Source: Caldilinea sp. CFX5 | Lineage (GTDB): Bacteria; Chloroflexota; Anaerolineae; Caldilineales; Caldilineaceae | DNA: 64,000 bases | Assembly: GCA_021405325.1 (NCBI GenBank) | Contig: QWII01000030.1 | Coordinates: 30,061 to 94,060, forward strand | Direction of reading: 5' to 3' | In this document: one piece after another, positions 32,623 through 39,986 of the stretch | Layout of the letters: every line of letters starts with the position of its first letter | How positions within the stretch are numbered: position 1 is the stretch's first letter | Notes under the pieces: model-generated | Database searches by the model: none | Seen by the model: the letters and a program-made list of their open reading frames with translations, nothing else | Told to the model about the DNA's origin: nothing | Program-made: the position numbers and the translations under genes

Positions 32623-34260
32623 ATGAGTTTGATCCGTTTGTTGGGGATCGCCAAGAAATACGAAAATCAGCCTGTGTTGCGTGAAGTCTTCTTTCGCCTG
32701 GCCACCGGCGACCGCGTCGGCCTGATCGGCAAAAACGGGGCGGGGAAGACTACGGTGTTGCGCCTGATGCTAGGCCAAGAGGAGCCAACCGCAGGCGTGG
32801 TCGAACTGGCCCCCGCCATCCGCATTGGCTACTTTTCTCAGTTTTCCGAATTACAGGATGATCTTTCGCTGCAACAAGTGCTGACTGCGCTCTTTGCCGG
32901 GATCGAGCAAATCGCCCAGGAACTCCGTACAATTGAAGAGGCATTGCCAACCACGCCGCCTGGGCCAGCGACGGAGCAACGATTGGCGCGCTATGCCGAC
33001 CTGATAGAGCAGATGAATCGCGCGGATGGTTGGACATACCAGCACCGCATTGATACTGTACTCACCCAACTTGGTTTTCGCCCGGCGGATCGGAACCGTC
33101 CAATCCAGCAGCTTTCGGGCGGCTGGCGCAACCGGGCAGCGTTGGCGAAGATCCTGCTGGAAGCGCCCGATGTACTACTGTTGGATGAGCCGACCAACTT
33201 TCTCGATGTGGCGGGTCTTACCTGGCTGGAAGAGTGGCTGGTCAACTGGCGCGGGGCGCTGCTGATCGTCTCGCACGACCGTCACTTTCTCGACCAGGTG
33301 GTCAACCGGATCATTGAGATCGAGAACTATCACTTCCAGGAGTATGAGGGCAACTTTACCCAATACATCCGCCAAAAGCAGATACGCCGCAAAACGTTGG
33401 AACGCCAGTTTCAATACGAAGAGGAGTTGCTGATCTTTGAGGCGGAAGCCATCGCCGACCGCCGACAGGCGCGGCAAGATCCCAACCAGGCGTTGCAGCG
33501 GCGGGCCAATATCAGAAGGCGTATCGAGCCAAGAGCGGTGGATACGATCATTACCGATCTCTATAGTGGGCTGAGCGTGCGCAACGAGCTATGCCGGGTA
33601 GAAGGGCTGACCAAAGGCTATGCGCAGGAACCGCTCTTTCGCCAGCTCACTTTTACCCTACAACGTGGGAAGCGGCTGGCGATCATCGGGCCAAACGGCA
33701 GCGGCAAGAGCACCCTGCTCAAGCTGTTGCGTGGCGATGAGCAGGCAGATGCGGGCGCGATCACCTGGTTGCAAGGGAGCAGTGGGGGAGGGGATGAATT
33801 GGCCTTTGTCGACTACAACCACACCTTGGCGACGCTCGACCCAGCTGATACCGTAGAACATGCCCTGAATGTGAGCAAGCTGGCCTTCTTCGAGCAGCGT
33901 AAAAAGGTTGAGAAGTTCCTTGGCCTGCTGCGCTTTGCCGAGTTGGAACAACGTCAGCGGATCGGGACGCTTTCGGGCGGGCAGCGCGCGCGTGTGGCAT
34001 TGGCGCTCTGTCTGCTCGCCGGCGCACCGGTCATCCTGCTCGACGAGCCGACCAATCACCTCGACCTGACCAGCACACAGGTGATGGAGCGGGCGCTGCT
34101 TCATTTCCCGGGCGCTGTGATCCTCGTCAGCCATGATCGTTTTTTTATCGACAAAGTTGCCAATCGTCTGTTGATCTTTGCGGGTGCGGGCAATGTCAAA
34201 TTATTCGAGGGTAATTGGACACTTTGGCAGGCTAGTCTGAACCGACAGGAGGAACTATGA
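32623..34260 (+). CDS. ABC-F family ribosome-associated ATPase
   Basis: A 545-aa soluble protein with two ABC domains and no membrane helices. Walker A motifs are 'IGKNGAGKTTVLRLM' (about residue 36) and 'IGPNGSGKSTLLKLL' (about 355). Signatures are 'LSGGWRNRAALAK' and 'LSGGQRARVALAL', and Walker B 'DVLLLDEPTNFLD' and 'VILLDEPTNHLD'. The linker between domains ('EEELLIFEAEAIADRRQARQ') is charged and helical, as in ABC-F proteins that reach into the ribosome exit site. They are translation factors or target-protection antibiotic resistance proteins; which applies here cannot be read. Start at 32623 follows GGAAGGAGG. Confidence 0.9.
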   Translation: MSLIRLLGIAKKYENQPVLREVFFRLATGDRVGLIGKNGAGKTTVLRLMLGQEEPTAGVVELAPAIRIGYFSQFSELQDDLSLQQVLTALFAGIEQIAQELRTIEEALPTTPPGPATEQRLARYADLIEQMNRADGWTYQHRIDTVLTQLGFRPADRNRPIQQLSGGWRNRAALAKILLEAPDVLLLDEPTNFLDVAGLTWLEEWLVNWRGALLIVSHDRHFLDQVVNRIIEIENYHFQEYEGNFTQYIRQKQIRRKTLERQFQYEEELLIFEAEAIADRRQARQDPNQALQRRANIRRRIEPRAVDTIITDLYSGLSVRNELCRVEGLTKGYAQEPLFRQLTFTLQRGKRLAIIGPNGSGKSTLLKLLRGDEQADAGAITWLQGSSGGGDELAFVDYNHTLATLDPADTVEHALNVSKLAFFEQRKKVEKFLGLLRFAELEQRQRIGTLSGGQRARVALALCLLAGAPVILLDEPTNHLDLTSTQVMERALLHFPGAVILVSHDRFFIDKVANRLLIFAGAGNVKLFEGNWTLWQASLNRQEEL

Positions 34261-34298
34261 CAAACGAAACCCACCATCTGTTTACCAATGTTGATTGA
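34257..34298 (+). CDS. 13-codon ORF with a strong Shine-Dalgarno after ABC-F
   Basis: ATG at 34257 overlaps the ABC-F stop codon (ATGA) and has a perfect AGGAGG at 34247-34252. It encodes MTNETHHLFTNVD and stops at 34296. It may be a real micropeptide, or the first codons of a coupled gene whose remainder was lost. Confidence 0.35.
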   Translation: MTNETHHLFTNVD

Positions 34299-34325
34299 AT
34301 TTAGTACAAAGGAGATAGAATCGCC

Positions 34326-35099
34326 ATGTTTTTCCATGTTGCTGAACCGTACACCTGTATAAACGTTGATGAAGGCGCCCTCCACGCCTGGGAACAGGAT
34401 GGTGTATTAAAGATCACGGGTTTGATTCCTGGGGAATGGTTTGTCAATCTGCGCCAAAAGGTTGTCGAAACCCTGGGGGCGCCGCCCGAAAGCTCCAAAG
34501 CCTGGCCCAATTTAAAACCGTTTGGCCGCGAGAAACAGTGCGTGCCTTTGGAAGCCCCATCGGTGAAAGAAGTCGTGGATCAATTGATTGGCAAGAACTG
34601 GCAATACCCCAATAGCGGCGGTCTGTGGTTTGCAGATGCACCGCGGCAGTTGGAAAAACAACATGCGCCGACGCTTGAATTAGTCCCCAGAGGCCACTGG
34701 CATTGGGATGGTCGCCCGGATCTTCATGTGGGTGGCGGTCTCTGGTTGTTCGCACCAGTGATAGAAATGCTGCCCCATTCCGGCGGCACCTGGCTGGCCG
34801 CCGGCAGCGCCCGCCTGGTGACCGATTTTTATGCGAATCTGCCGCCTGAGCAGCAGGGGAAGCCGACAAAGGTGGTCAAAAAATGGTTCGCAGATGTCCA
34901 TGAATGGTTCGACGTACTCAATGGCGCCGAACCGTTGCATCAGACCAATCAAGCAGTTGGCTCTGTACGCTTATTGAATGTCACAGGAAAGCCCGGTGAT
35001 GTTGTCTTGATGAAAGACTTCACGATCCATAGTCGCCCTGAATACATCGGGCCAGGCCCACGTGTCTGTCGCGTTGTCACTGTATCGCCTACACCTTGA
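34326..35099 (+). CDS. Phytanoyl-CoA dioxygenase-like protein
   Basis: A 257-aa protein of the Fe(II)/2-oxoglutarate PhyH-like fold. Iron-ligand motifs are 'GHWHWDGRPDLHVGG' (HxD) and 'DFTIHSRPEY' (distal His), with the cofactor Arg likely in 'GPRVCRVVTVS'. 'WEQDGVLKITGLIPGEWFV' at the N-terminus is the usual 'enters as a helix, then a strand' PhyH start. It is not closely similar by eye to the PhyH-like gene at 15252. AAGGAGATAG precedes the ATG. A 65-base gap follows the ABC-F gene and a long palindrome lies after the stop. Substrate unknown. Confidence 0.8.
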   Translation: MFFHVAEPYTCINVDEGALHAWEQDGVLKITGLIPGEWFVNLRQKVVETLGAPPESSKAWPNLKPFGREKQCVPLEAPSVKEVVDQLIGKNWQYPNSGGLWFADAPRQLEKQHAPTLELVPRGHWHWDGRPDLHVGGGLWLFAPVIEMLPHSGGTWLAAGSARLVTDFYANLPPEQQGKPTKVVKKWFADVHEWFDVLNGAEPLHQTNQAVGSVRLLNVTGKPGDVVLMKDFTIHSRPEYIGPGPRVCRVVTVSPTP

Positions 35100-35168
35100 T
35101 AGCCACAGCGAGCAAACTGTGTTATCGGCACAAGTAACGGCACTTTTGGGTACACAGCTATGGTCAAA

Positions 35169-35252
35169 CGTAACTACTAAGCCCGCTCCTAGCCGGTCCG
35201 TGACCGGCGCCGAGACGCCGGTCACGGACCGGCTAGGAGCTTAGTAGTTACG
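35169..35252. repeat. Palindrome, copy 2 of the GGTCCGTGACC family
   Basis: Outer arms CGTAACTACTAAG/CTTAGTAGTTACG and inner arms with the AGCCGGTCCGTGACCGGC core pair; only a four-base CCCG bulge interrupts them. It lies 70 bp past the PhyH-like stop. Confidence 0.9.
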
Positions 35253-35360
35253 GTCAAACCACCAATACTCCACCGCTTCGGCGCTTGGCAACACCAGGCT
35301 TGCTGATTGACGTGCAGCACAGAACATGATAGAGTTAGCAAAACGGAGGGTTGCGTTTGG

Positions 35361-36284
35361 ATGACGGAGAAAAGCAAAGAGCCACGACATCAGGTCGATC
35401 CGGTTTTCAAACAGGTGCTACTGGATGAACTGAGGCCATTAACGAAAACCTTGCAGACCGAGGTCGAAGTCAGCCGTTTACCGCGCACCATTGACGCGTT
35501 GGTTACGCTTGCAACGACGGATGAATTACAACGTGTACATGCGGAAACACCCTTTTTCTATTTTTTAAGGTACAATCAAGTCGAGTTCAAAGGTCGCGAA
35601 GATCCATTAACGGTCGCCGGCTATCATCTTATCAACGGGCGAACACAACTGTATGTCGGCGAGCAGGATGTCTCCTTACATACGATGACCGTGACGATCA
35701 TCTGTGCCGCCAAGCCGCGAACCGTGTTGAAACATGCTGAGACCTTTCAACCCTTTCGGCAAATTGCTGCGGGCTATTACAAGAATGATGCACACCCGCC
35801 TATTTACTTGATTGTCCTGAACGAGCTACCGATTCTGCCAAAGAATTACCCGTTGCTTTTGTTTGCATCCAGTGATCGCAAGTTTCGTCAGTTTCTGAAA
35901 AAGCTGATTGCTGAAGGCAATACCAAGTATCTTCGGTACGCCTATCAGATTCGTCCACAGATGACGAGGGAGGTATTAACGATGGCAGGCATTTCTACAT
36001 CGATTTCACGCAAGGATTTAGAGTTTATGGCCGAAGATATCGGGCCGGATTTGGTTGCGATCATGCAACCGGAAGCTGTTCTGAAAAGTATCGGGCTGGA
36101 AAAGCAGCGCCAACTGATCGCGTTACTGGGTACAAAAGAGATTCTGGCGAATATGAGTATGGAACAGTTGATTAAGGATCTTGATCCCGCGCAACAGAAA
36201 AAGCTCGTGGCGCTGGTCTTGAAGCTGTTGGCATCCGGTTTTGCAGACCAAGAAGAATTAATTGGTAAAGGCAGCAACAATTGA
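35361..36284 (+). CDS. Rpn-like PD-(D/E)XK nuclease-family protein
   Basis: A 307-aa protein. The nuclease-fold signature is Asp45 in 'RTIDALVTL' and Glu75-x-Lys77 in 'YNQVEFKGREDPLT', with 'GRTQLYV' following, as in Rpn/YhgA-like and related nucleases. The C-terminal ~100 residues are helical with Leu/Lys repeats ('MEQLIKDLDPAQQKKLVAL'), a tail often seen in this type. ATG at 35361 follows ACGGAGG at 11-base spacing; an upstream TTG (35307) is less likely. Proteins of this kind act in recombination, phage defence or as relics of mobile elements. Biological role not assigned. Confidence 0.7.
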   Translation: MTEKSKEPRHQVDPVFKQVLLDELRPLTKTLQTEVEVSRLPRTIDALVTLATTDELQRVHAETPFFYFLRYNQVEFKGREDPLTVAGYHLINGRTQLYVGEQDVSLHTMTVTIICAAKPRTVLKHAETFQPFRQIAAGYYKNDAHPPIYLIVLNELPILPKNYPLLLFASSDRKFRQFLKKLIAEGNTKYLRYAYQIRPQMTREVLTMAGISTSISRKDLEFMAEDIGPDLVAIMQPEAVLKSIGLEKQRQLIALLGTKEILANMSMEQLIKDLDPAQQKKLVALVLKLLASGFADQEELIGKGSNN

Positions 36285-36404
36285 TAGGTGCTTTGTAACG
36301 CCACTCTGGGAAAGCTAACGGTTTGACCACTGATTGCTGCTCCTTGGCTTCCCGTTGGCTCTAATTCGCCCCCAATTTGAAATACCCTTGCGCTTTCCAG
36401 GCAG

Positions 36405-36433
36405 TTGACAAATCACCGACTTTGTTATACCAT
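36405..36433 (+). promoter_or_regulatory. Promoter of the small-protein leader
   Basis: TTGACA at 36405-36410 with TACCAT at 36428-36433 (17-bp spacer) or TATACC at 36426-36431 (15 bp). It drives the structured leader that follows. Confidence 0.65.
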
Positions 36434-36435
36434 CA

Positions 36436-36603
36436 GCTTGACAATTAAAAACGCTACGCCGAATGAACGATCCATCCGGCGCAGCTAAACCACCCAACTG
36501 ACAACAGCAGCGGGATGGCGGTTTTATTTTACCTTCTTTTGCAAGATGGGAAAAATAAGGACGGCCACTTTGACAACGTGTGCGTTGGCAGTGGCCGTTT
36601 TTT
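36436..36603 (+). ncRNA. Structured leader or small RNA ending in an intrinsic terminator
   Basis: About 165 nt with no long ORF. Hairpin one pairs GCTACGCCGAATG (36453-36465) with CATCCGGCGCAGC (36473-36485, two A-C mismatches). The terminator pairs ACGGCCACT (36561-36569) with AGTGGCCGT (36590-36598), an inner CAACG/CGTTG stem and six T. Transcripts that read through continue to the small gene at 36668. It could be an independent small RNA or an attenuator. No known family was recognised. Confidence 0.5.
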
Positions 36604-36667
36604 ATTGTTCGGTTGGCGGCCTCGCCAACTGTCCTCATCCATCACTTCATCACAAAGGAAGGTACCG

Positions 36668-36880
36668 ATGTACGACTGGCGCGAACTCAAACTATTGTGG
36701 GAACATGAACGCTTGACCACCGAACAGGTGATTGGTCAGTTGCTGGGCTGGGGTGAACAGACTCATACCACAGCCTTCACCCTGCAACGGCGACAAGAGC
36801 TATTGGAACAACAGGTGAAGACCCTAGTCGCCCAAGTCACCACCTTGCAAGAGCAACTGCTTCAACCGCCGAAACGGTAA
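36668..36880 (+). CDS. Small coiled-coil protein of unknown function
   Basis: A 70-aa protein ('MYDWRELKLLWEHERLTTEQ...'). Residues 40-65 are a Gln/Leu heptad run ('RRQELLEQQVKTLVAQVTT') consistent with a short coiled coil. ATG at 36668 has AAAGGAAGG upstream. The N-terminal part resembles small accessory proteins by charge pattern only; no family is recognised. It sits between the attenuator-like leader and an ATPase-nuclease gene, so it may be a partner of either. Confidence 0.6.
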   Translation: MYDWRELKLLWEHERLTTEQVIGQLLGWGEQTHTTAFTLQRRQELLEQQVKTLVAQVTTLQEQLLQPPKR

Positions 36881-36937
36881 TAGCCAGTAGGCCAGTAAGA
36901 CAGTTGATGCTGCCGCACTGGCCTACGGCTTCGCTTA

Positions 36938-36946
36938 TGTTATAAT
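36938..36946 (+). promoter_or_regulatory. Extended -10 promoter of the ATPase-nuclease gene
   Basis: TGTTATAAT at 36938-36946 is a consensus extended -10. The predicted start near 36953 lies at or beyond the in-frame ATG at 36952, which favours the ATG at 36991 (GGATAGGG upstream) as start. Confidence 0.65.
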
Positions 36947-36990
36947 CAGGCATGAGCCGATGCGGTTGCGAAAGGGACAGGATAGGGTTT

Positions 36991-38733
36991 ATGCAATATC
37001 CATTAGAAGAGAAGATCGGCATTCCTGAGTTGTTGGTGGGCCGGGTCAACGAGTTTGCCAATTTTAACAAGTGGCTGGCCAATATTCCGCGCAAATTGTC
37101 AAAGTCACGCGTCATCCTGGCGCGGCGCAAGAGCGGCAAAACGGTCTTTGTCCAGCGCATCTTTAATCAACTGTGGAGCGCAAATGGTCAGGTGGTTCCC
37201 TTCTATTTTGATATGGGGGAAAACAAGATTTGGTACCCCGATTTTGCTGTGAAATATTTTCAGACCTTTGCGTCACACTATATCTCTTTTCTTGAGCGCG
37301 ATCCAATGCCTGTGGAACGAATCTGGACATTGGAACAGATCAAAGCCTATGGGGAAAGTCGCTCGCTCGAACTCTTCGTTGAGGATGTAAACGCGCTGCG
37401 TCATGATCAGGAACTGGGCAGCTACGGCTTGATGTGGGAGCGTGTCTATGCCGCGCCTCATCGCTATGCCAGCGTTTATGACCGGCGGGTCCTGGTCATT
37501 TTGGATGAGTTCCAAAATATTACCCAATATGTCTATCCTGACCCCAACTTTGCGACCAAGCCGATTGAGTCGATGGCCGGCAGCTTTCATTATCATTCCG
37601 AGTCCAAAATTGCGCCCATGTTGGTCACCGGTTCCTATGTCGGCTGGCTGCTCACTATTATCAGTAAGTACCTGGAAGCCGGTCGCCTGACCAGTTGGTT
37701 TCTCAACCCCTATCTGCAACCGGAGGAAGGGTTAGAGGCGGTCTATAAATATGCCGAGGTCTATGAAGAGCCGATTACCAACCTGACCGCGTTGCAGATC
37801 AACGAACTGTGCATGTCCGATCCCTTCTTTATCTCCTGTGTCATCCAAAGCAATTACGCTGGACGTGATCTCACTACTGCCGAAGAGGTGATCAACACGG
37901 TGAGTTATGAGATTTCCGACCGAGAATCAGAGATGTCGCGCACCTGGGCAGAATATATTTCCTTAACCCTGGAACGCATTAATGATCGGAATGCCAAGAA
38001 GTTGCTGTTGCACTTGAATAAACATTCGGAGCGGTTCTGGACGCCGCGTGAATTAAAAGCCGCCTTGCAACTCGATCTGACCGAGTATGAGATTCAAGAT
38101 CGCCTCATCACCATGACCGAATCGGATTTGATTGCCCGTGGCACGGCCGATATTGACTTCCGCGGGTTGCAAGATGGCACCTTAGACTTGATACTGCGCA
38201 ATCGCTTTGAAAAAGAGATCAACCAGTTTATGCCGGATCTGAAAGAAGAGTTCCAGGGCAAGATTGGTGAGTTGCAAAAAGAAAACCGCCGCTTGCGTGG
38301 TATGCTCAATCACTTGTCCGGTCGCCTGGCGGAGAATCTATTGGCCAATGAGTTGCGCGCTCGCAAACGGTTGCGCCTGACCGATTATTTTGCCGGCGTG
38401 GCCGACGAAAAAGAATGGAACCTGCTGGAAGTGCGCGAGCGTGTCACCTTTCAGCGCGCCGATGGCAAGGGGCAGGAGATCGACGTCTTCGCCGCTGCTG
38501 ATGATGGGCGTGTGCTGCTGGTGGAGGTGCGCAAGCGCCAGGAAAAGAGCAGCCGCGCCATGGTGGAAGATTTCTGGAACAAGGTCAACGCCTATCGGCA
38601 CGACGAACCGGATCAGATCGTCATCCCGGCCTTTCTCTCCTTAGGCGGCTTTACGCCAGAGGCGCAAGCGTTCTGTACACAACATGGCATTGGCGTCGCC
38701 GAGCAGATTCGCTATAGTTGGGCAGAAGCTTGA
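36991..38733 (+). CDS. ATPase fused to a C-terminal PD-(D/E)XK-like nuclease domain
   Basis: A 580-aa protein. The N-terminal ATPase has a degenerate Walker A 'LARRKSGKTVF' (residues 44-54, RRKSGKT) and Walker B 'VLVILDEFQNI' (about 167), as in the archaeal-type ATPase_2 family, followed by a winged-helix-like stretch ('ERFWTPRELKAAL'). A coiled coil ('KIGELQKENRRLRGML', about 424-440) leads to a nuclease-like domain with 'GQEIDVFAAADDG' and 'VLLVEVRKRQ' (about 495-515), giving D...ExK. Similar proteins carry a DUF234-type domain. The role is unknown; chromosome-mobile-element or defence functions have been proposed for such fusions. Start at 36991 is argued in the promoter entry. Confidence 0.8.
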   Translation: MQYPLEEKIGIPELLVGRVNEFANFNKWLANIPRKLSKSRVILARRKSGKTVFVQRIFNQLWSANGQVVPFYFDMGENKIWYPDFAVKYFQTFASHYISFLERDPMPVERIWTLEQIKAYGESRSLELFVEDVNALRHDQELGSYGLMWERVYAAPHRYASVYDRRVLVILDEFQNITQYVYPDPNFATKPIESMAGSFHYHSESKIAPMLVTGSYVGWLLTIISKYLEAGRLTSWFLNPYLQPEEGLEAVYKYAEVYEEPITNLTALQINELCMSDPFFISCVIQSNYAGRDLTTAEEVINTVSYEISDRESEMSRTWAEYISLTLERINDRNAKKLLLHLNKHSERFWTPRELKAALQLDLTEYEIQDRLITMTESDLIARGTADIDFRGLQDGTLDLILRNRFEKEINQFMPDLKEEFQGKIGELQKENRRLRGMLNHLSGRLAENLLANELRARKRLRLTDYFAGVADEKEWNLLEVRERVTFQRADGKGQEIDVFAAADDGRVLLVEVRKRQEKSSRAMVEDFWNKVNAYRHDEPDQIVIPAFLSLGGFTPEAQAFCTQHGIGVAEQIRYSWAEA

Positions 38734-38806
38734 TTCCCTTGATGGTCGCCATCTATGGTAAAATCATCAACACAATCGTCTGTTCCTTTTGCAAGGGAGC
38801 GTACCT

Positions 38807-39631
38807 ATGACCACACCGCTTCGTTGGCCGCAGATGCCCGAACGGGTCAAATCCAATGAAATTCATTACCCGGAAACGGATGGGAAACCGATGGCCGAGT
38901 CTGATTTACATCGCGAAATCATGACGTACCTGCTTCGGTTGTTGCGACACTTTTTTACCGGACAGATGGTCTATGTCAGTAGCAATTTGCTGGTCTATTA
39001 CGAACAGGGCAACCGCTATAAATCCGTAGCGCCGGATTGCTTTGTTGTACGCGGCATCGATCCGCGCCTGCGCAAAACGTATAAAACTTGGGAGGAAGGG
39101 AAAGCGCCGGAAGTCGTCTTTGAAGTCACTTCCCACAGTACCCAAAACGAAGACCTGGGCAAAAAGATGGGGCTATATGCCCGGATGGGGGTACAGGAGT
39201 ATTACCTATATGATCCCACCGCCGACTATCTACAACCATCCTTACGCGCCTTTGTCCTGCAAGGTGGCGGTTATGTGCCGATGACACCGGTGCGCGAAGA
39301 AGTGGATCTCGGCGATCTTGCCCTGGTTCCTGGCCCTACCGAGCCGCCGGAATTTATCAGCCCGCTGCTCGGTTTGCGGATTACGCTGGATGAAGCCAAT
39401 CAATTGCAATTTTACGATCTACGCGATGGCAAACGGCTCCTCTCCGATGAAGAAGCACGCTATGCTGCCGAAGCCGCCGCCGAAAGTGCGCTTCGGCAGG
39501 CCGAGCAAGAAGCACAGCGGGCTGAACAAGAAGCACAGCGGGCCGCGCAAGCGACCCAGCACGCCACACAGGTCGAGGCGGAGAATGCCCGTTTACGGGC
39601 TGAACTAGCCAAGTTACGCGGTGAACAATAA
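38807..39631 (+). CDS. Uma2-family (DUF820) endonuclease-like protein with coiled-coil tail
   Basis: A 274-aa protein. Residues 1-200 are the Uma2 PD-(D/E)XK fold: 'PMAESDLHREIMTYLLRLL' at the N-terminus, the metal-site Asp in 'SVAPDCFVVRG' (about 76) and Glu in 'EVVFEVTSHST' (about 104). The C-terminal tail repeats 'AEQEAQRA' units (about 225-255) and looks like a charged coiled coil, a known variation in this family. AAGGGAG precedes the ATG at 38807. Its function in the cell is unproven. It follows the ATPase-nuclease fusion by 73 bp and ends just before perfect hairpins. Confidence 0.82.
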   Translation: MTTPLRWPQMPERVKSNEIHYPETDGKPMAESDLHREIMTYLLRLLRHFFTGQMVYVSSNLLVYYEQGNRYKSVAPDCFVVRGIDPRLRKTYKTWEEGKAPEVVFEVTSHSTQNEDLGKKMGLYARMGVQEYYLYDPTADYLQPSLRAFVLQGGGYVPMTPVREEVDLGDLALVPGPTEPPEFISPLLGLRITLDEANQLQFYDLRDGKRLLSDEEARYAAEAAAESALRQAEQEAQRAEQEAQRAAQATQHATQVEAENARLRAELAKLRGEQ

Positions 39632-39633
39632 GT

Positions 39634-39698
39634 CTTTACCTGCACAATAAACAGGCCCAACGCAAGGTACGTTGGGCCTGTTTATTGTGCAGGTAAAG
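39634..39698. terminator. 29-bp perfect hairpin after Uma2
   Basis: CTTTACCTGCACAATAAACA... (39634-39662) pairs without mismatch with 39670-39698 around a 7-nt loop. It lies three bases past the Uma2 stop and just ahead of two more hairpins. Confidence 0.8.
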
Positions 39699-39770
39699 CT
39701 CTGTTCACCGCGTCTATTCCTGCCCTCTTCACCTCACGGAGTAACGATTCGGGTGTAGGGGCCGGCCACT

Positions 39771-39831
39771 CTTCCGGGAAGAGGCAAGAGCCATTCTGGA
39801 TGACCAGACGCTCATTGCCTCTTCCCGGAAG
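39771..39831. repeat. 20-bp hairpin with inner 4-bp stem
   Basis: 39771-39790 pairs with 39811-39831 with one bulged base. Inside, CTGG/CCAG close a small ATGA loop, so it can form a cruciform. Confidence 0.7.
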
Positions 39832-39862
39832 TAGCCATGCACCATTGTGCGCCACAGCCAAT

Positions 39863-39943
39863 GAAAACAACAGGGATTCCGCAGATTATACAGATTTGTA
39901 TTGCAAATTAATCTGTATAATCTGCGGAATCCCTGTTGTTTTC
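39863..39943. repeat. 34-bp perfect hairpin
   Basis: Arms 39863-39896 and 39910-39943 are exact reverse complements around a 13-nt loop. The arms contain 'TCCGCAGATTATACAG' and a neighbour reads 'TCCGCGTTTATCCGCG', repetitive words that suggest copies elsewhere in the genome. Confidence 0.85.
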
Positions 39944-39986
39944 AGGGCAGTGGTCCGAATCCGCGTTTATCCGCGTCCCCTTTACC

